Of a stretch of 42,369 nucleotides of DNA, positions 26,662 to 35,798 are shown in pieces. The translations under genes and the position numbers were made by a program. The notes under the pieces were generated by a model. The model worked only from the letters and a program-made list of their open reading frames with translations. It searched no databases and was not told the DNA's origin. This DNA comes from Baaleninema simplex PCC 7105 (GTDB lineage Bacteria > Cyanobacteriota > Cyanobacteriia > Cyanobacteriales > Geitlerinemataceae). Location: assembly GCF_000332355.1 (NCBI RefSeq), contig NZ_KB235958.1:3734756-3777124 (forward strand), read 5' to 3'. Each line of letters starts with the position of its first letter. Position 1 is the first letter of the stretch.

Positions 26662-28476
26662 ATGAATCGCGATCTCTTATCCCTCAAACAAACTACACCT
26701 CTGAACTCCCATCGCACCAACCGAATGGAAGTGGCTTCACAATGGCTCGATCGACTGTTTCGTTCGGCGAGTATTCGTAATAAAATTGTTGCCGGATATC
26801 TCGTTGCCATTGTCATCGCTGGATTTTCAACCCTGTCAGCGCGGCTAGTTGAAGAATATGCCAACGAAGTCGTCGAGGAACGTGCCGAAACCGTGGAAGA
26901 GCGAGCCGAGACGCTCAACAAACTGAACCTAACTCTCCTCGAGATTCACGACGTTCACTATCGTCTGCTGGCGACGCTCGATCGCCCCGATTCACTCGAG
27001 GGCAAAATCGAGCGGCTCATAGCCGATCGACGCATCTTACAGCAACTTCTTCAAGAGACGAGAGAGTGGTCTGATGAGACCGAAAGCGGACTCGACGATC
27101 CGTCCCTACATCGCGTGCAACAGCGCTTTTCCCAATGGCTCGACGTCGCCGAACCGACAGTTCGCGACTATACCCAACAACTGTTTGAAAGTGTCTCTCT
27201 CCTCGAAGACACTGCGTCAGATCCCGATCGCCTCGAGTCGGGACGACAAGCGTTGATGCGCTTGAACGAAAGTGACATTACGGTTGTTTTCGGCGATCGC
27301 CTCGACACTCTGGTTCAAATTACCTACGACTACACGAACGCCAAAGAAGAAGCCGTTCACGAGGCGTACGAAGGCGTTGAAGAACTCGAAAGCCTCATGC
27401 TCTCCCTCGGACTGCTCGTCACAGTGGTTAGTGCGGTGGTTTTAGCTCTGTTTATGGGCGCAGCCATCGCTCGTCCCCTCGAACAAACCACCGAGATCGC
27501 CAAACGTGCCATTGCCGAGTCGAATTTCAAACTGCAAGCCCCCGTCATCACCGGTGACGAAGCCGGACAACTGACAGTCAGTTTAAACCAGCTCATGCAA
27601 CACGTCAGCACGATGTTGAGCGAAATTCAAAAAGCACAAGTCCAACTGGTTCAAACTGAAAAAATGTCCAGTCTGGGGCAGCTCGTCGCAGGCATCGCCC
27701 ACGAAATTAACAATCCTGTCAACTTCATTCACGGAAACATCGTCCATACCCAAGAGTACGCCGAAGACCTGATCGAGCTGATCGCACTGTACCGTCGAGC
27801 TTATCCCCAGCCGACGACAGAGATCGAAGCTGCCCTCGATCGCATCGACTTAGACTATCTCATCGCAGACTGGCCGAAACTCCTCAAATCAATGCAGTCT
27901 GGAACGGAGCGAATTGACAAAGTTGTTCGCGTCTTGCGAACGTTTTCGCGATTAGACGAATCGGAAGTCAAACCAATCGACCTACATGAAAGTCTCGATA
28001 GCACGCTGCTCGTCGTCAACAGTCAACTCAAAGTGACATCGCCGAAATTTCATCTCGAAATTGTCAAGAATTACGGAACGTTACCCAAAGTCGAATGCTA
28101 CGCAGGGAAGCTCAATCAAGTCTTTCTCAATCTCATCGAAAACGCCATCGACGCACTTCAATCTGACCCCCAAAACGATCGCCCAATTCTAAACATTTCA
28201 ACAGACTGTCGAGGAGGTAAAGTCTACATCGAAATTCAAGACAACGGCTCGGGAATTCCTCCAGAAATTCAAAACAAAATCTTCGATCCCTTTTTTACGA
28301 CCAAGCCAGTCGGTCGAGGTACGGGTTTGGGACTATCGACTTGTTACGACATCGTTCGCCAACACCAAGGACAGATCGAAATTAGTTCTCACGTCGATCG
28401 AGGCACGGAAGTTACCGTTATTTTGCCAGTGAAACCCGTATTTCTGTCGCCCATGTCAGTTTTAAACATATCTTAA
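26662..28476 (+). CDS. Membrane sensor histidine kinase with HAMP domain
   Basis: A 604-residue kinase. Helix 1 is at about 38-60 (IVAGYLVAIVIAGF), then an extracytoplasmic helical sensor region of about 190 residues with coiled-coil character (VVEERAETVEERAETLNKLN), helix 2 at about 250-270, HAMP, and the HisKA domain with GIAHEINNPVNFI, His347. The ATPase domain shows N-box LNLIENAIDAL, G1 DNGSGIPP, F-box IFDPFFTTKPVG and G2 GTGLGLSTCYD. It starts at the ATG at 26662; a second ATG at codon 22 is possible. No response regulator is adjacent downstream; an IS follows. The stimulus is unknown. The sensor region resembles four-helix CHASE/methyl-acceptor-like modules (inference). Confidence 0.9.
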   Translation: MNRDLLSLKQTTPLNSHRTNRMEVASQWLDRLFRSASIRNKIVAGYLVAIVIAGFSTLSARLVEEYANEVVEERAETVEERAETLNKLNLTLLEIHDVHYRLLATLDRPDSLEGKIERLIADRRILQQLLQETREWSDETESGLDDPSLHRVQQRFSQWLDVAEPTVRDYTQQLFESVSLLEDTASDPDRLESGRQALMRLNESDITVVFGDRLDTLVQITYDYTNAKEEAVHEAYEGVEELESLMLSLGLLVTVVSAVVLALFMGAAIARPLEQTTEIAKRAIAESNFKLQAPVITGDEAGQLTVSLNQLMQHVSTMLSEIQKAQVQLVQTEKMSSLGQLVAGIAHEINNPVNFIHGNIVHTQEYAEDLIELIALYRRAYPQPTTEIEAALDRIDLDYLIADWPKLLKSMQSGTERIDKVVRVLRTFSRLDESEVKPIDLHESLDSTLLVVNSQLKVTSPKFHLEIVKNYGTLPKVECYAGKLNQVFLNLIENAIDALQSDPQNDRPILNISTDCRGGKVYIEIQDNGSGIPPEIQNKIFDPFFTTKPVGRGTGLGLSTCYDIVRQHQGQIEISSHVDRGTEVTVILPVKPVFLSPMSVLNIS

Positions 28477-28594
28477 TTTAGTTGTATAACAAAATTGATA
28501 CAAAAAGGAAATCGGGAACAGAGAATCATGTTTTTTCTAGTGTTTTAATTTCTAGTATTTTAATTTTTGATGATTCATTTGGGACTGCTATATA

Positions 28595-30256
28595 GGGTTT
28601 GCTGAAAAAGTTATCAAAAGCTGGGGGTGGAAAATGAACAAGAAGCCGTCTTACTCAAGGTATAAATCTGAATTGACTTAACTCGTCCACTTTATAAGTT
28701 ACAATAATATTTCTCGACAAAATTATGAAGTTTGGGAAAAATTGACACAAAAAAAGACAGTAAAACTGCCGGCTCAGCTTCACCAGGTTCATCACTAAAA
28801 AGGTCAGAGCGATGGAGGTTTCCGAAGTATTAGGCAGTTTAGCCATAACACGACTTAAGCTGAATCTTCTTTTGGCTTGTCCAAATTTCCCCTCGATTGC
28901 ATTACGAATGCGCTCATCTTCCTGGGCTTGTTTTTTGGCTTCTCGGCTGAGGTTTTTAGGAGGTCTTCCTAAAGGCGGTCCGCTGAGACGAATTCCTCTT
29001 TCTTTACACCAAGCTCGATTAGCTCGGGTTCGATAAATTCGATCGGCGTGAACCGATGAGGGGTAAACTCCCATATAGTCTTTGTAAGCTTCGACTTGCG
29101 AGATTAAATCTCCACTTTCATTATAATTATCCCAACTAATTTTTTCGAGAAATACATATCCTTCTACACAACTGACTGATAACTTAGCCCCGAATTCCGT
29201 AGGACTTGCTGCCTTGCCTCTGACGATTGGACGGAGATGAGGTTGTGTTAAACTGACGATGCGATTTTCGATTTTATTTTTATGATTTGACCACATCCAC
29301 TGCTGTTGACGGGTAATTTCACTGGAGACTAATAAATTCCTGTATTGCCTTCGGCTTAAGCATTCTAGGCTCGCTCCTTTCTCAATTAATTTCTCAATGT
29401 TTTGGAAGTTTCGTTGAAGATATTGGAGTTGTTTTTTGACAGCATTTCTTCTTTCTTTGCGAGAGGGTCTCCTCTTTTTGGCAAATTTGAGATACTCTTT
29501 TCGGGCGAGTTTTCGGTGGGTTCAGGTTTTTTAGACAGTTGGCCCTTCAGGGATTTATATAAAATGTCTAGGATGAGTTCGGTGGTTTTCCTCGCTTGAT
29601 TTAACAGTTCGACATCGGTGGGGTATTTGATATCGGCAGGTGCGACGGTCGCATCGATTAAGAGTTTCCCTCTATTTTCTTTTCTTCTTTCGACTCCTTC
29701 TGACTTTTTTGTGCTAGATTCCTCCCGTTGAAATCCTCGAGCTTGTCTGACAATTCTTCGATTTATTTTTTGAAGTAGAGAGCGACCAATCCTTTGCCGA
29801 AAATGAACCATCATTGAAGCATCAAAAGGCGCTTCATTTCGATAACTCTTTTCCCCGATAAAATACTGTAGGTAAGGGTTTTCTTTAATTTGTTCGACAG
29901 TTTCTCGGTCGCTTATTCCCAATTTTTCTTTAATAATTAAGGCTCCCAGTGCCATCCGAAATGGTTTCGCTGGTGCTCCCATTTCCTCAGAAAAATTCTG
30001 GGCATATTCTTCCTCAAATTCTGCCCAGGGAATGAGGTTCGCCAAAATTACCCAACGATTTTCTTCACACAACTTGCCTTCAAAAGGAAGTTCAAAGGCT
30101 TCTTCGGGCGCGTCAGGATTTTGTGATTTTCGATACATTTTTTCTTGCCGGATGCACGGGAATTTCCAATTTTACCTCTTTTTCGGGTTCTCGAAGCCAC
30201 GTCAAGACTCCTCTAAGCCTTACACCGTAAGCTTTTCACTTCTTTTCAGCAAGCCC
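28595..30256 (-). mobile_element. Insertion sequence, about 1.66 kb, IS5/IS1182-like
   Basis: The ends are GGGTTTGCTGAAAA (28595) and, on the other strand, GGGCTTGCTGAAAA (ending 30256), a 14-bp inverted repeat with one mismatch. TATATA flanks both sides, so the target duplication is probably a short TA-rich sequence. It carries one transposase frame, broken by a frameshift. It sits between two kinase genes and does not interrupt a recognisable gene. Confidence 0.85.
28655..30138 (-). pseudogene. Frameshifted DDE transposase of the IS
   Basis: The 5' part (30138 down to about 29525) encodes the N-terminal domain seen in IS5/IS1182-type transposases (AEFEEEYAQNF, GALIIKEKLGISDRETVEQI, MVHFRQRIG, LLIDATVAPADIKYPTD). 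After about residue 205 the frame runs into unrelated sequence and stops at 29386. A second frame picks up at about 29525 with HRKLARKEYLKFAKKRRPSR, continues through KQLQYLQRNFQNIEKLIEKG, and ends at 28655 with the catalytic half (VHADRIYRTRANRAWCKERG, then IEGKFGQAKRRFSLSRVMAK). The shift is near the CCC at about 29520. An A6 run is nearby, but slippage there gives an immediate TGA, so an inactivating indel is more likely than programmed frameshifting. Confidence 0.85.
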
Positions 30257-30375
30257 TATATATTTTATTTCTAACAAAACCTGAATTTGGGATGAGTTGG
30301 GGAGAGTGCGAGCTAACGTAATAGACACTCTAGCGATTGCAAAAGCTCGTATCTGGTAAATTAATATTAGTGAGA

Positions 30376-30515
30376 TGCACTCCATTTCAAATACTGATTT
30401 TTCCCAATCCGAAAAGCTCTTCCATCCCCCTAACCCCCTTCTCCTTTAGGGGAGCTAAGGAGGGATGTTGTGAAAACTTCTTAAAGCCCCGCGTATCGGT
30501 AAAGGAGGGAGTATT
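30376..30515. repeat. Copy A of a repeat with central C/G-run hairpin
   Basis: It shares with copies B (35631-35798) and C (38581-38700) the order: TTTCAAATACTG-like start, AAAAGCTCT/AAGTCCCTCT, a CCCCCTAACCCCC run, an inverted G run, GGATGTTGTGAAAACTTCTT, and (with B) TATCGGTAAA with GGAGTAT. It is non-coding and occupies most of the gap after the IS. Confidence 0.75.
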
Positions 30516-30576
30516 AAAGCAAAATTTGGGTCGGTACGATTTTGAACGAGTCAGTCTCAGCCGGATGTTTTGTGCG

Positions 30577-32484
30577 TTAAGTTCCCGTTTTTTCCTCGTC
30601 TTCCGAGAGCGTTTCTTCCTGGGGAACGAGGGCAAAAATCTTATCGAAGCGAAAATCCTCGAGCCAAACCGTCAATCGCTCGGCTAAGGCGGCCGACTCC
30701 TCGGGGATTTCATCAATGAGCGAACGAACGATCGCATCGTTGGCGGACATCGCCCCATATCGCAGTCGCATCCGCCACTGAACCGGCATCGACGCCAAAT
30801 CTTCCGAAGTCAGTTCCAGAGAGGGAAGCACGCTCTCCGACGCCGTGTCCTCTACCATCTCGTACAGGTAGCGTACCCCCAAATGTCGGGCGATTTTCTC
30901 GAAGATCTCCTCTTCCCGAAACGGCTTACGAAGGAAATCGTCGCATCCGACAGCTAACACCGACGCTCGTTCCTCCTCAAACGCACTGGCGGTTAAGGCA
31001 ACGATCGCCGTGGGACTTTTCGCCCCCGTCTTCTTCTGCTGGGCTTTAATCTGTCGCGTCGCCTCGTAACCGTCCATCACGGGCATCCGCACGTCCATCC
31101 AAATCAAATCCGGTTGCCACGCCTTCCACTGTGCGATCGCCGCCTGGCCGTCTTCGGCAGAGCGCACCTCGAACCCCGTCACTTCCAACAATTTCACCAA
31201 AAACTGACGGCTTTCGCGGCGATCGTCGACGACCAACAATTTAGGAACGGGGCGATCGGCGAGCGGTCTGACGACGCGGCGTTTGGGGGTCTCGGACGAG
31301 TCGCCGATCTCGATCGGCTGCGTTTCCACCGGTACGATAATATCGAACTGAGCGATCGTCCCGACCCCGAGAACGCTATCGAGGGTGATGTCTCCCCCCA
31401 TCAACTGCACCAACTGACGGCTAATCGGCAAGCCTAACCCCGTTCCCTCTTCCGAACGATATCCGGTTTGCGTTTGCACGAACGCCTCGAAAATCGTTTC
31501 TAACTCCTCTGGAGCGATACCGGGGCCAGTATCCTCGACCTCGAAATACAAGCGAACGCGATCGCCACTTTGGGGAACCGCCCCCACTCGTAACGCGACG
31601 CTTCCAAACTCGGTAAACTTAATGGCGTTACTGAGCAAGTTGATCGCCACTTGCCGCAACTTCCCCTCGTCTGTACGGATGCACGGTGGCACGTCGTCGC
31701 TACAGTAAACCTCGAAACTCAACCCTTTCGCTTGCGCTCGCCACGCCAACATATCCGTGACCCCTTGCAAGAGGCGATCGAGACGCACCGGGGCTTCTTT
31801 AAGCGTGACTTTTCCCGCCTCGATTTTCGAGAGTTCTAGCACGTCGTTAATCAAGGTCAACAAATGCTCGCCGCTGCGACAGATAATCCGTAAATACTCC
31901 CGTTGTTCCTCGGTTAGCGTTTTATCCCGTTCCATCAATTGACTGAACCCCAAGATCGCGTTTAATGGAGTTCGCAGTTCGTGACTCATCTTCGCCAGAA
32001 ACTGGCTTTTGGCCTGACTGGCACCTTCGGCGTGACGTCGGTTCCGAATTTCTTCCTGTAAGCGGCGGCTGCGATCGGCTAGAGCCTGGGTCAAACGTCG
32101 CATTTTCAAATGCAATTGCAAACGCGCCAGCACTTCGTCCCGTTGAAACGGCTTGGTAATGTAATCGACCGCTCCGAGAGACAAGCCTTTGACTTTATCG
32201 ACGGGATCGGACAACGCACTCATAAAAATCACGGGAATTTCCCGCGTGAGGGGGTTGTTTTTCAAACGACGGCAGGTCTCGAATCCGTCGATTCCCGGCA
32301 TGAGAATATCGAGTACGATCAGGTCGGGCAGTTGTAAGGCTGCCACTCGTAGCGCACTTTCTCCATCTTGAGCGACGCGCAACGCAAATCCTGCCGCTTC
32401 TAAGTGAGCCGACAAAACGCTGAGGTTTGTTGGGTTGTCGTCTACGATAAGGACGACTGCATTGGGTTGGGGTTCGGGAGTCAT
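30577..32484 (-). CDS. REC-HisKA-HATPase-REC hybrid histidine kinase
   Basis: A 635-residue soluble hybrid kinase. The N-terminal receiver has Asp59 in LIVLDILMPGIDG, followed by a coiled-coil linker (about 125-155), HisKA with KMSHELRTPLNAILGFSQL and His168, an ATPase domain with LLSNAIKFTEFG and GTGLGLPISRQL, and a second receiver with Asp464 in WMDVRMPVMDGYE. A 110-residue helical tail follows. There is no membrane segment or sensor domain, so input probably comes by phosphotransfer to the first receiver. The cyclase gene ends 89 bp upstream on the same strand and begins with a similar receiver, so the two may form one operon and pathway (inference). Confidence 0.9.
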   Translation of the reverse strand: MTPEPQPNAVVLIVDDNPTNLSVLSAHLEAAGFALRVAQDGESALRVAALQLPDLIVLDILMPGIDGFETCRRLKNNPLTREIPVIFMSALSDPVDKVKGLSLGAVDYITKPFQRDEVLARLQLHLKMRRLTQALADRSRRLQEEIRNRRHAEGASQAKSQFLAKMSHELRTPLNAILGFSQLMERDKTLTEEQREYLRIICRSGEHLLTLINDVLELSKIEAGKVTLKEAPVRLDRLLQGVTDMLAWRAQAKGLSFEVYCSDDVPPCIRTDEGKLRQVAINLLSNAIKFTEFGSVALRVGAVPQSGDRVRLYFEVEDTGPGIAPEELETIFEAFVQTQTGYRSEEGTGLGLPISRQLVQLMGGDITLDSVLGVGTIAQFDIIVPVETQPIEIGDSSETPKRRVVRPLADRPVPKLLVVDDRRESRQFLVKLLEVTGFEVRSAEDGQAAIAQWKAWQPDLIWMDVRMPVMDGYEATRQIKAQQKKTGAKSPTAIVALTASAFEEERASVLAVGCDDFLRKPFREEEIFEKIARHLGVRYLYEMVEDTASESVLPSLELTSEDLASMPVQWRMRLRYGAMSANDAIVRSLIDEIPEESAALAERLTVWLEDFRFDKIFALVPQEETLSEDEEKTGT

Positions 32485-32573
32485 CGATCGCGCAGAAGAG
32501 GAGCAAGGAAGCAGAGAAGAAACAGTTAACAGGTAACTGTTTTCACGGGTGACTGGTGACTGTCTTCATCTTC

Positions 32574-34088
32574 TCATCTGCGTCCGACGAGCCAATAAGT
32601 CGTCATTTCCCCTTTACCTTTGACAGAGACTAAACCCCGCTCTTCAAACATAAAGCGATCGGTGAGGCGATGGTACGTATCTCCCGTGACTTGAATGCGC
32701 CCCGGAATTCCCGTCGATTCCATGCGACTGGCGACGTTGACGGTATCTCCCCAGAGGTCGTAAATAAACTTTTTAATGCCGATGACACCGGCGACGACTG
32801 CACCGCTGTTGATGCCGATGCGAATTTGAATCGGCGTATCTGAATAGGGTTGAAAGGATTCGATCGCATCGAGCATATCTAAGGCCATGTTCGCGATCGC
32901 GTCGGCGTGGTCGTCCCGAGGCACTGGGAGTCCACCGGCGACCATATACGCGTCTCCGATGGTTTTAATTTTTTCGAGGCCGTGTTTTTCGGCCAGGCGA
33001 TCGAAAATCGAGAAAATTTGATTGAGGAGATTGACGATTTCTACCGGAGACACGCGAGATGACAGTGCGGTAAATCCGACGATATCGGCGAACAACACCG
33101 TGGCGTCGTCAAAGCGATCGGCGATCGCACTTTCGAGTTGTTTGAGGCGATCGACAATGGCTCGCGGCAAAATATTGAGCAATAAGTGTTCGGATTTTTG
33201 CTTTTCAGCTTTGAGGGCTTCATCGGCCAGTTTCCGTTGCGTAATATCGTCGAGAACCCCTAAAATTCCGATCACTTCCCCTTTTTCGTTATGAATGGGC
33301 AGTTTGTTGATGTCGAGCCATACTCGCTTCCCGTCCGGTCCGGTTTTTTGCTTGGTGGCGACGATGTGAAGCTCGGGAGTATCGGAGTCGATAATTTTTC
33401 GGTCTTGTTCGCGAAACTGGTCGGCAATGGCGGGATCGGCAAACATATCGTAATCCGTTTTTCCCACCACCTCGTCGGGACTGCTGAGTTGAGCTGCGTC
33501 GGCCCAGTTTTGGTTGCAGCCGAGAAAGACTAAATCCGTATCTTTCCAGAAGACCTGTTGCGGAATGTTATCGAGGATCAGCCGCAAGTACTGTTCTTTT
33601 TCTCGTAAGGCGGCTTGTGCGCGAGAGCGATCGCGAATTTCTTGCTGGAGCTTGGCATTTTGTTCGGCCAGTTGCTCTTGCAGTCGCTTGAGTTTGAGTT
33701 GGTTTTCAATCCGCGCCAGCACTTCAGCAAACTGAAACGGTTTAGTAATATAATCGACCCCCCCCGACGAAAACGCCTTGACTTTGTCCATTACGTTGTC
33801 GAGCGCACTGATGAAAATGACCGGAATTCCTTGCGTTTTAGGATTGGCTTTGAGACGGCGACAGACCTCGAACCCGTCGAGTTCCGGCATATTGATATCG
33901 AGTAAAATCAAGTCGGGCGGTTCGGTTTCGGCGACCACCAGGGACATCTTCCCCGTCGTTACGCTGCGGGTTTCGTACCCTTTACGGGACAGCATCCGAG
34001 AAAGCAACCGTAAATTTTCGGGCCGATCGTCAACGAGTAACAACGTGGCTTTTGGCTCGGTAGGAGAGTCTGGGGAAATGTGGGTCAT
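32574..34088 (-). CDS. REC-PAS class III adenylyl cyclase
   Basis: A 504-residue protein. The receiver has Asp64 in LILLDINMPELDGFE; a coiled coil (about 130-160) leads to a PAS domain (about 165-285, LRLILDNIPQQVFWKDTDL to GVLDDITQRK). The C-terminal cyclase domain has the metal Asp335 in FADIVGFT and Asp379 in KTIGDAYM, the adenine-recognising Lys375 and Asp444 (YDLWGD), and Asn451/Arg455 of NVASR. This residue set favours ATP over GTP and is close to class IIIa enzymes. It likely makes cAMP under phosphorelay and PAS control in the cytoplasm. It is upstream of and parallel to the REC-HK-REC gene. No obvious haem or flavin motif is seen in the PAS. Confidence 0.93.
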   Translation of the reverse strand: MTHISPDSPTEPKATLLLVDDRPENLRLLSRMLSRKGYETRSVTTGKMSLVVAETEPPDLILLDINMPELDGFEVCRRLKANPKTQGIPVIFISALDNVMDKVKAFSSGGVDYITKPFQFAEVLARIENQLKLKRLQEQLAEQNAKLQQEIRDRSRAQAALREKEQYLRLILDNIPQQVFWKDTDLVFLGCNQNWADAAQLSSPDEVVGKTDYDMFADPAIADQFREQDRKIIDSDTPELHIVATKQKTGPDGKRVWLDINKLPIHNEKGEVIGILGVLDDITQRKLADEALKAEKQKSEHLLLNILPRAIVDRLKQLESAIADRFDDATVLFADIVGFTALSSRVSPVEIVNLLNQIFSIFDRLAEKHGLEKIKTIGDAYMVAGGLPVPRDDHADAIANMALDMLDAIESFQPYSDTPIQIRIGINSGAVVAGVIGIKKFIYDLWGDTVNVASRMESTGIPGRIQVTGDTYHRLTDRFMFEERGLVSVKGKGEMTTYWLVGRR

Positions 34089-34934
34089 AGTACCTGACGA
34101 AAGAAGCTCGCTCCACTACTGCGATCGATCGCACTTTGTTCTCCACCTTGTCTCGGGGCGTCTTGACGACCGGCCAAGATATCCGAGGAGTCGCACTGTC
34201 AATGCAATTAAGGGGTAACACCCTCTAGGGTAGTCTAGAGGAATCGGCCGAGAATATCGATATGGCTAAACTTACCCGCGCCCTTGCAACGGGCGAGCGT
34301 CTGAAAAGACATCACGTCTTTCTACATATAACTTAAGGCTTGCAAAACCGTCACGAACGGGCAACGGCGAACGACCTCTGGCTGGGTTGAGGTTCGAGCG
34401 AATACCGATGCTGAAAAACGAGTCGAGTTGGGTTCATCTCAATGGATGTAAAAATATGAATCTGGGATAGGTTGGACTTCGGCAACGCTGCCGTCCAGGG
34501 GTGGAGCGATCGCGAAACCCAACAACAGCTCAATTCACTGCAAAGACTCCGATCTGATAAATTTACATTTTTGAGATGCGCCCTTCGAGTTGTTTTGTTT
34601 AGGGCGGACGCATTGACGCGATTTATCCGACAGGCGCAGTTCCCAGCTTGCTAAATTGTATCGAACTTTAGCTGTTAACACTATCTGTAGCGCAAAGGAT
34701 ACCAATCTTTCTCTATATTTAGTGTGTATGGGCGTTAATTGTGTCAGTTTTGTTAGAGTATAACACGCTCGATTTCATGGGTTCGGTCTGTTTTCAATCT
34801 GGTAACGACTGACGAACTCCGATCGCCGTTTGAGAACGCGATCGCATTCTTCTTCTCGCCTCTTGTCAAAGTGAGTTTTCTCGATTAGACTCGACGAAAA
34901 TTTCAGTTTATTTCTCATCGTTGAGGATAAATTC
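34089..34934. other. Intergenic region, 846 bp
   Basis: No gene is supported. It contains the repeat element at 34431-34584, a small GC hairpin near 34277-34296 (CGCCC/GGGCG), and AT-rich DNA before the acidic-protein gene at 34935. A promoter for that gene must lie at the right end, but no clear -35/-10 pair stands out. Confidence 0.5.
34431..34584 (+). mobile_element. Small non-coding repeat element with 8-bp flanking duplication
   Basis: It matches the inverted copy at 26432-26584. The flanks carry a perfect 8-bp direct repeat, TCGAGTTG, at 34423-34430 and 34585-34592, consistent with a target duplication. The ends are partly inverted (CATCTCAA and TTGAGATG). It lacks an ORF, so it would need a transposase in trans. 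Confidence 0.75.
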
Positions 34935-35465
34935 GTGATAAAAACCCTGAATTGGTTGGCTCTAACAATGTCTATGTTAACAGTCGCCTCGTTCCTGTTA
35001 GCAATTGGAACTTGCCCTACACTCTCGCAGCAAGCCCAGGCTGCCGAAATCGATCGAGATAACGATGCGATCGCACAAGGATACGAAGAAGACTTCGACG
35101 AAGAGGAATTCAGCGAAGAAGACTTCGACGAAGAGGAATTCAGTGAAGAAGACTTCGACGAAGAGGAATTCAGTGAAGAAGACTTCGACGAAGAGGAATT
35201 CAGTGAAGAAGACTTCGACGAGGAAGAGTTTGACGAAGGCTTCGACGAGGAAGAGTTTGACGAAGGCTTCGACGAGGAAGAGTTTGACGAAGAGGAATTC
35301 AGCGAAGAAGACTTCGACGAGGAAGAGTTTGAAGAAAGCTTTGACGAGGAGTTTGACGAAGAGGAATTCAGCGAAGAAGACTTCGACGGGGAGTTTGACG
35401 AAGAGGAATTCAGTGAAGAAGACTTCGACGAGGAAGAGTTTGAAGAAGAGGAATTCGAGAACTAG
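34935..35465 (+). CDS. Exported hyperacidic Phe-Asp-Glu repeat protein
   Basis: A 176-residue protein from a GTG at 34935, with GAGG about 8 bases upstream. Residues 1-37 form a Sec signal peptide (hydrophobic LALTMSMLTVASFLLAIG, cleavage after AQA). After a short linker, about 125 residues consist almost only of Asp, Glu, Phe and some Ser and Gly. The decamer EEFSEEDFDE recurs seven times, with shorter FDEGFDEEE and FEES variants. Phe every 4-5 residues separates acidic clusters. The DNA repeats are nearly identical 30-mers, so the tract grew recently by slippage or recombination. It may bind Ca2+ or other cations, or coat a surface; this is inference. No known domain. It is a single-gene unit with its own terminator. 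Confidence 0.8.
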   Translation: MIKTLNWLALTMSMLTVASFLLAIGTCPTLSQQAQAAEIDRDNDAIAQGYEEDFDEEEFSEEDFDEEEFSEEDFDEEEFSEEDFDEEEFSEEDFDEEEFDEGFDEEEFDEGFDEEEFDEEEFSEEDFDEEEFEESFDEEFDEEEFSEEDFDGEFDEEEFSEEDFDEEEFEEEEFEN

Positions 35466-35505
35466 AGAACTCTAGAAAATCTACTAAAGCGATAGATTAT
35501 AACGA

Positions 35506-35535
35506 CTCGGTATCTCTAAAGATACCGGGCTTTTA
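35506..35535 (+). terminator. Terminator after the acidic-repeat gene
   Basis: A stem pairs 35506-35515 with 35520-35529 (CGGTATCT / AGATACCG core), loop CTAA, then CTTTTA and more T residues. It lies about 40 bp past the stop. Confidence 0.75.
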
Positions 35536-35630
35536 TATTTTTTTATTTCCAGATTTTTCCAAATATAGCAACTCAAAAAATCGTAACTTTAGAAAAACTT
35601 CAGAGAATTCTCTTCATGCAAGTATCATAT

Positions 35631-35798
35631 GGAATCCGAACTCAAATACTGGTTTTACCCAACCTGACAAGTCCCTCTATCCCCCCAACCATCCCCCCTT
35701 CGCCCCCCTTTCAAAGGGGGGCGAAGGGGGGATAGGGGACTAAGGGGGGATGTGGTGAAGATTTCTTGAAACTTATTCTATCGGTAAAAGATGGAGTA
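35631..35798. repeat. Copy B of the C/G-run hairpin repeat
   Basis: It aligns with copies A and C. The centre is a near-perfect palindrome of CCCCCCTTCGCCCCCCTTT and its complement, able to form a very stable hairpin. It abuts the end of cbiO, so it may also act as a transcription stop or stabilise the cbi mRNA 3' end. Confidence 0.75.

Noticed and set aside
29519-29536. Programmed -1 frameshift in the IS transposase at the A6 run
   Set aside because: Slipping at the A6 run gives an immediate TGA; the frame change must occur later, so an indel is simpler.
35005-35475. A 156-codon basic ORF (Lys/Thr/Arg-rich) overlapping the acidic-repeat gene
   Set aside because: It is the +1 reading of the GAAGAG-rich repeat; the repeat lacks stops in that frame by composition. 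There is no signal peptide or ribosome site, and the GTG-initiated acidic frame has both.
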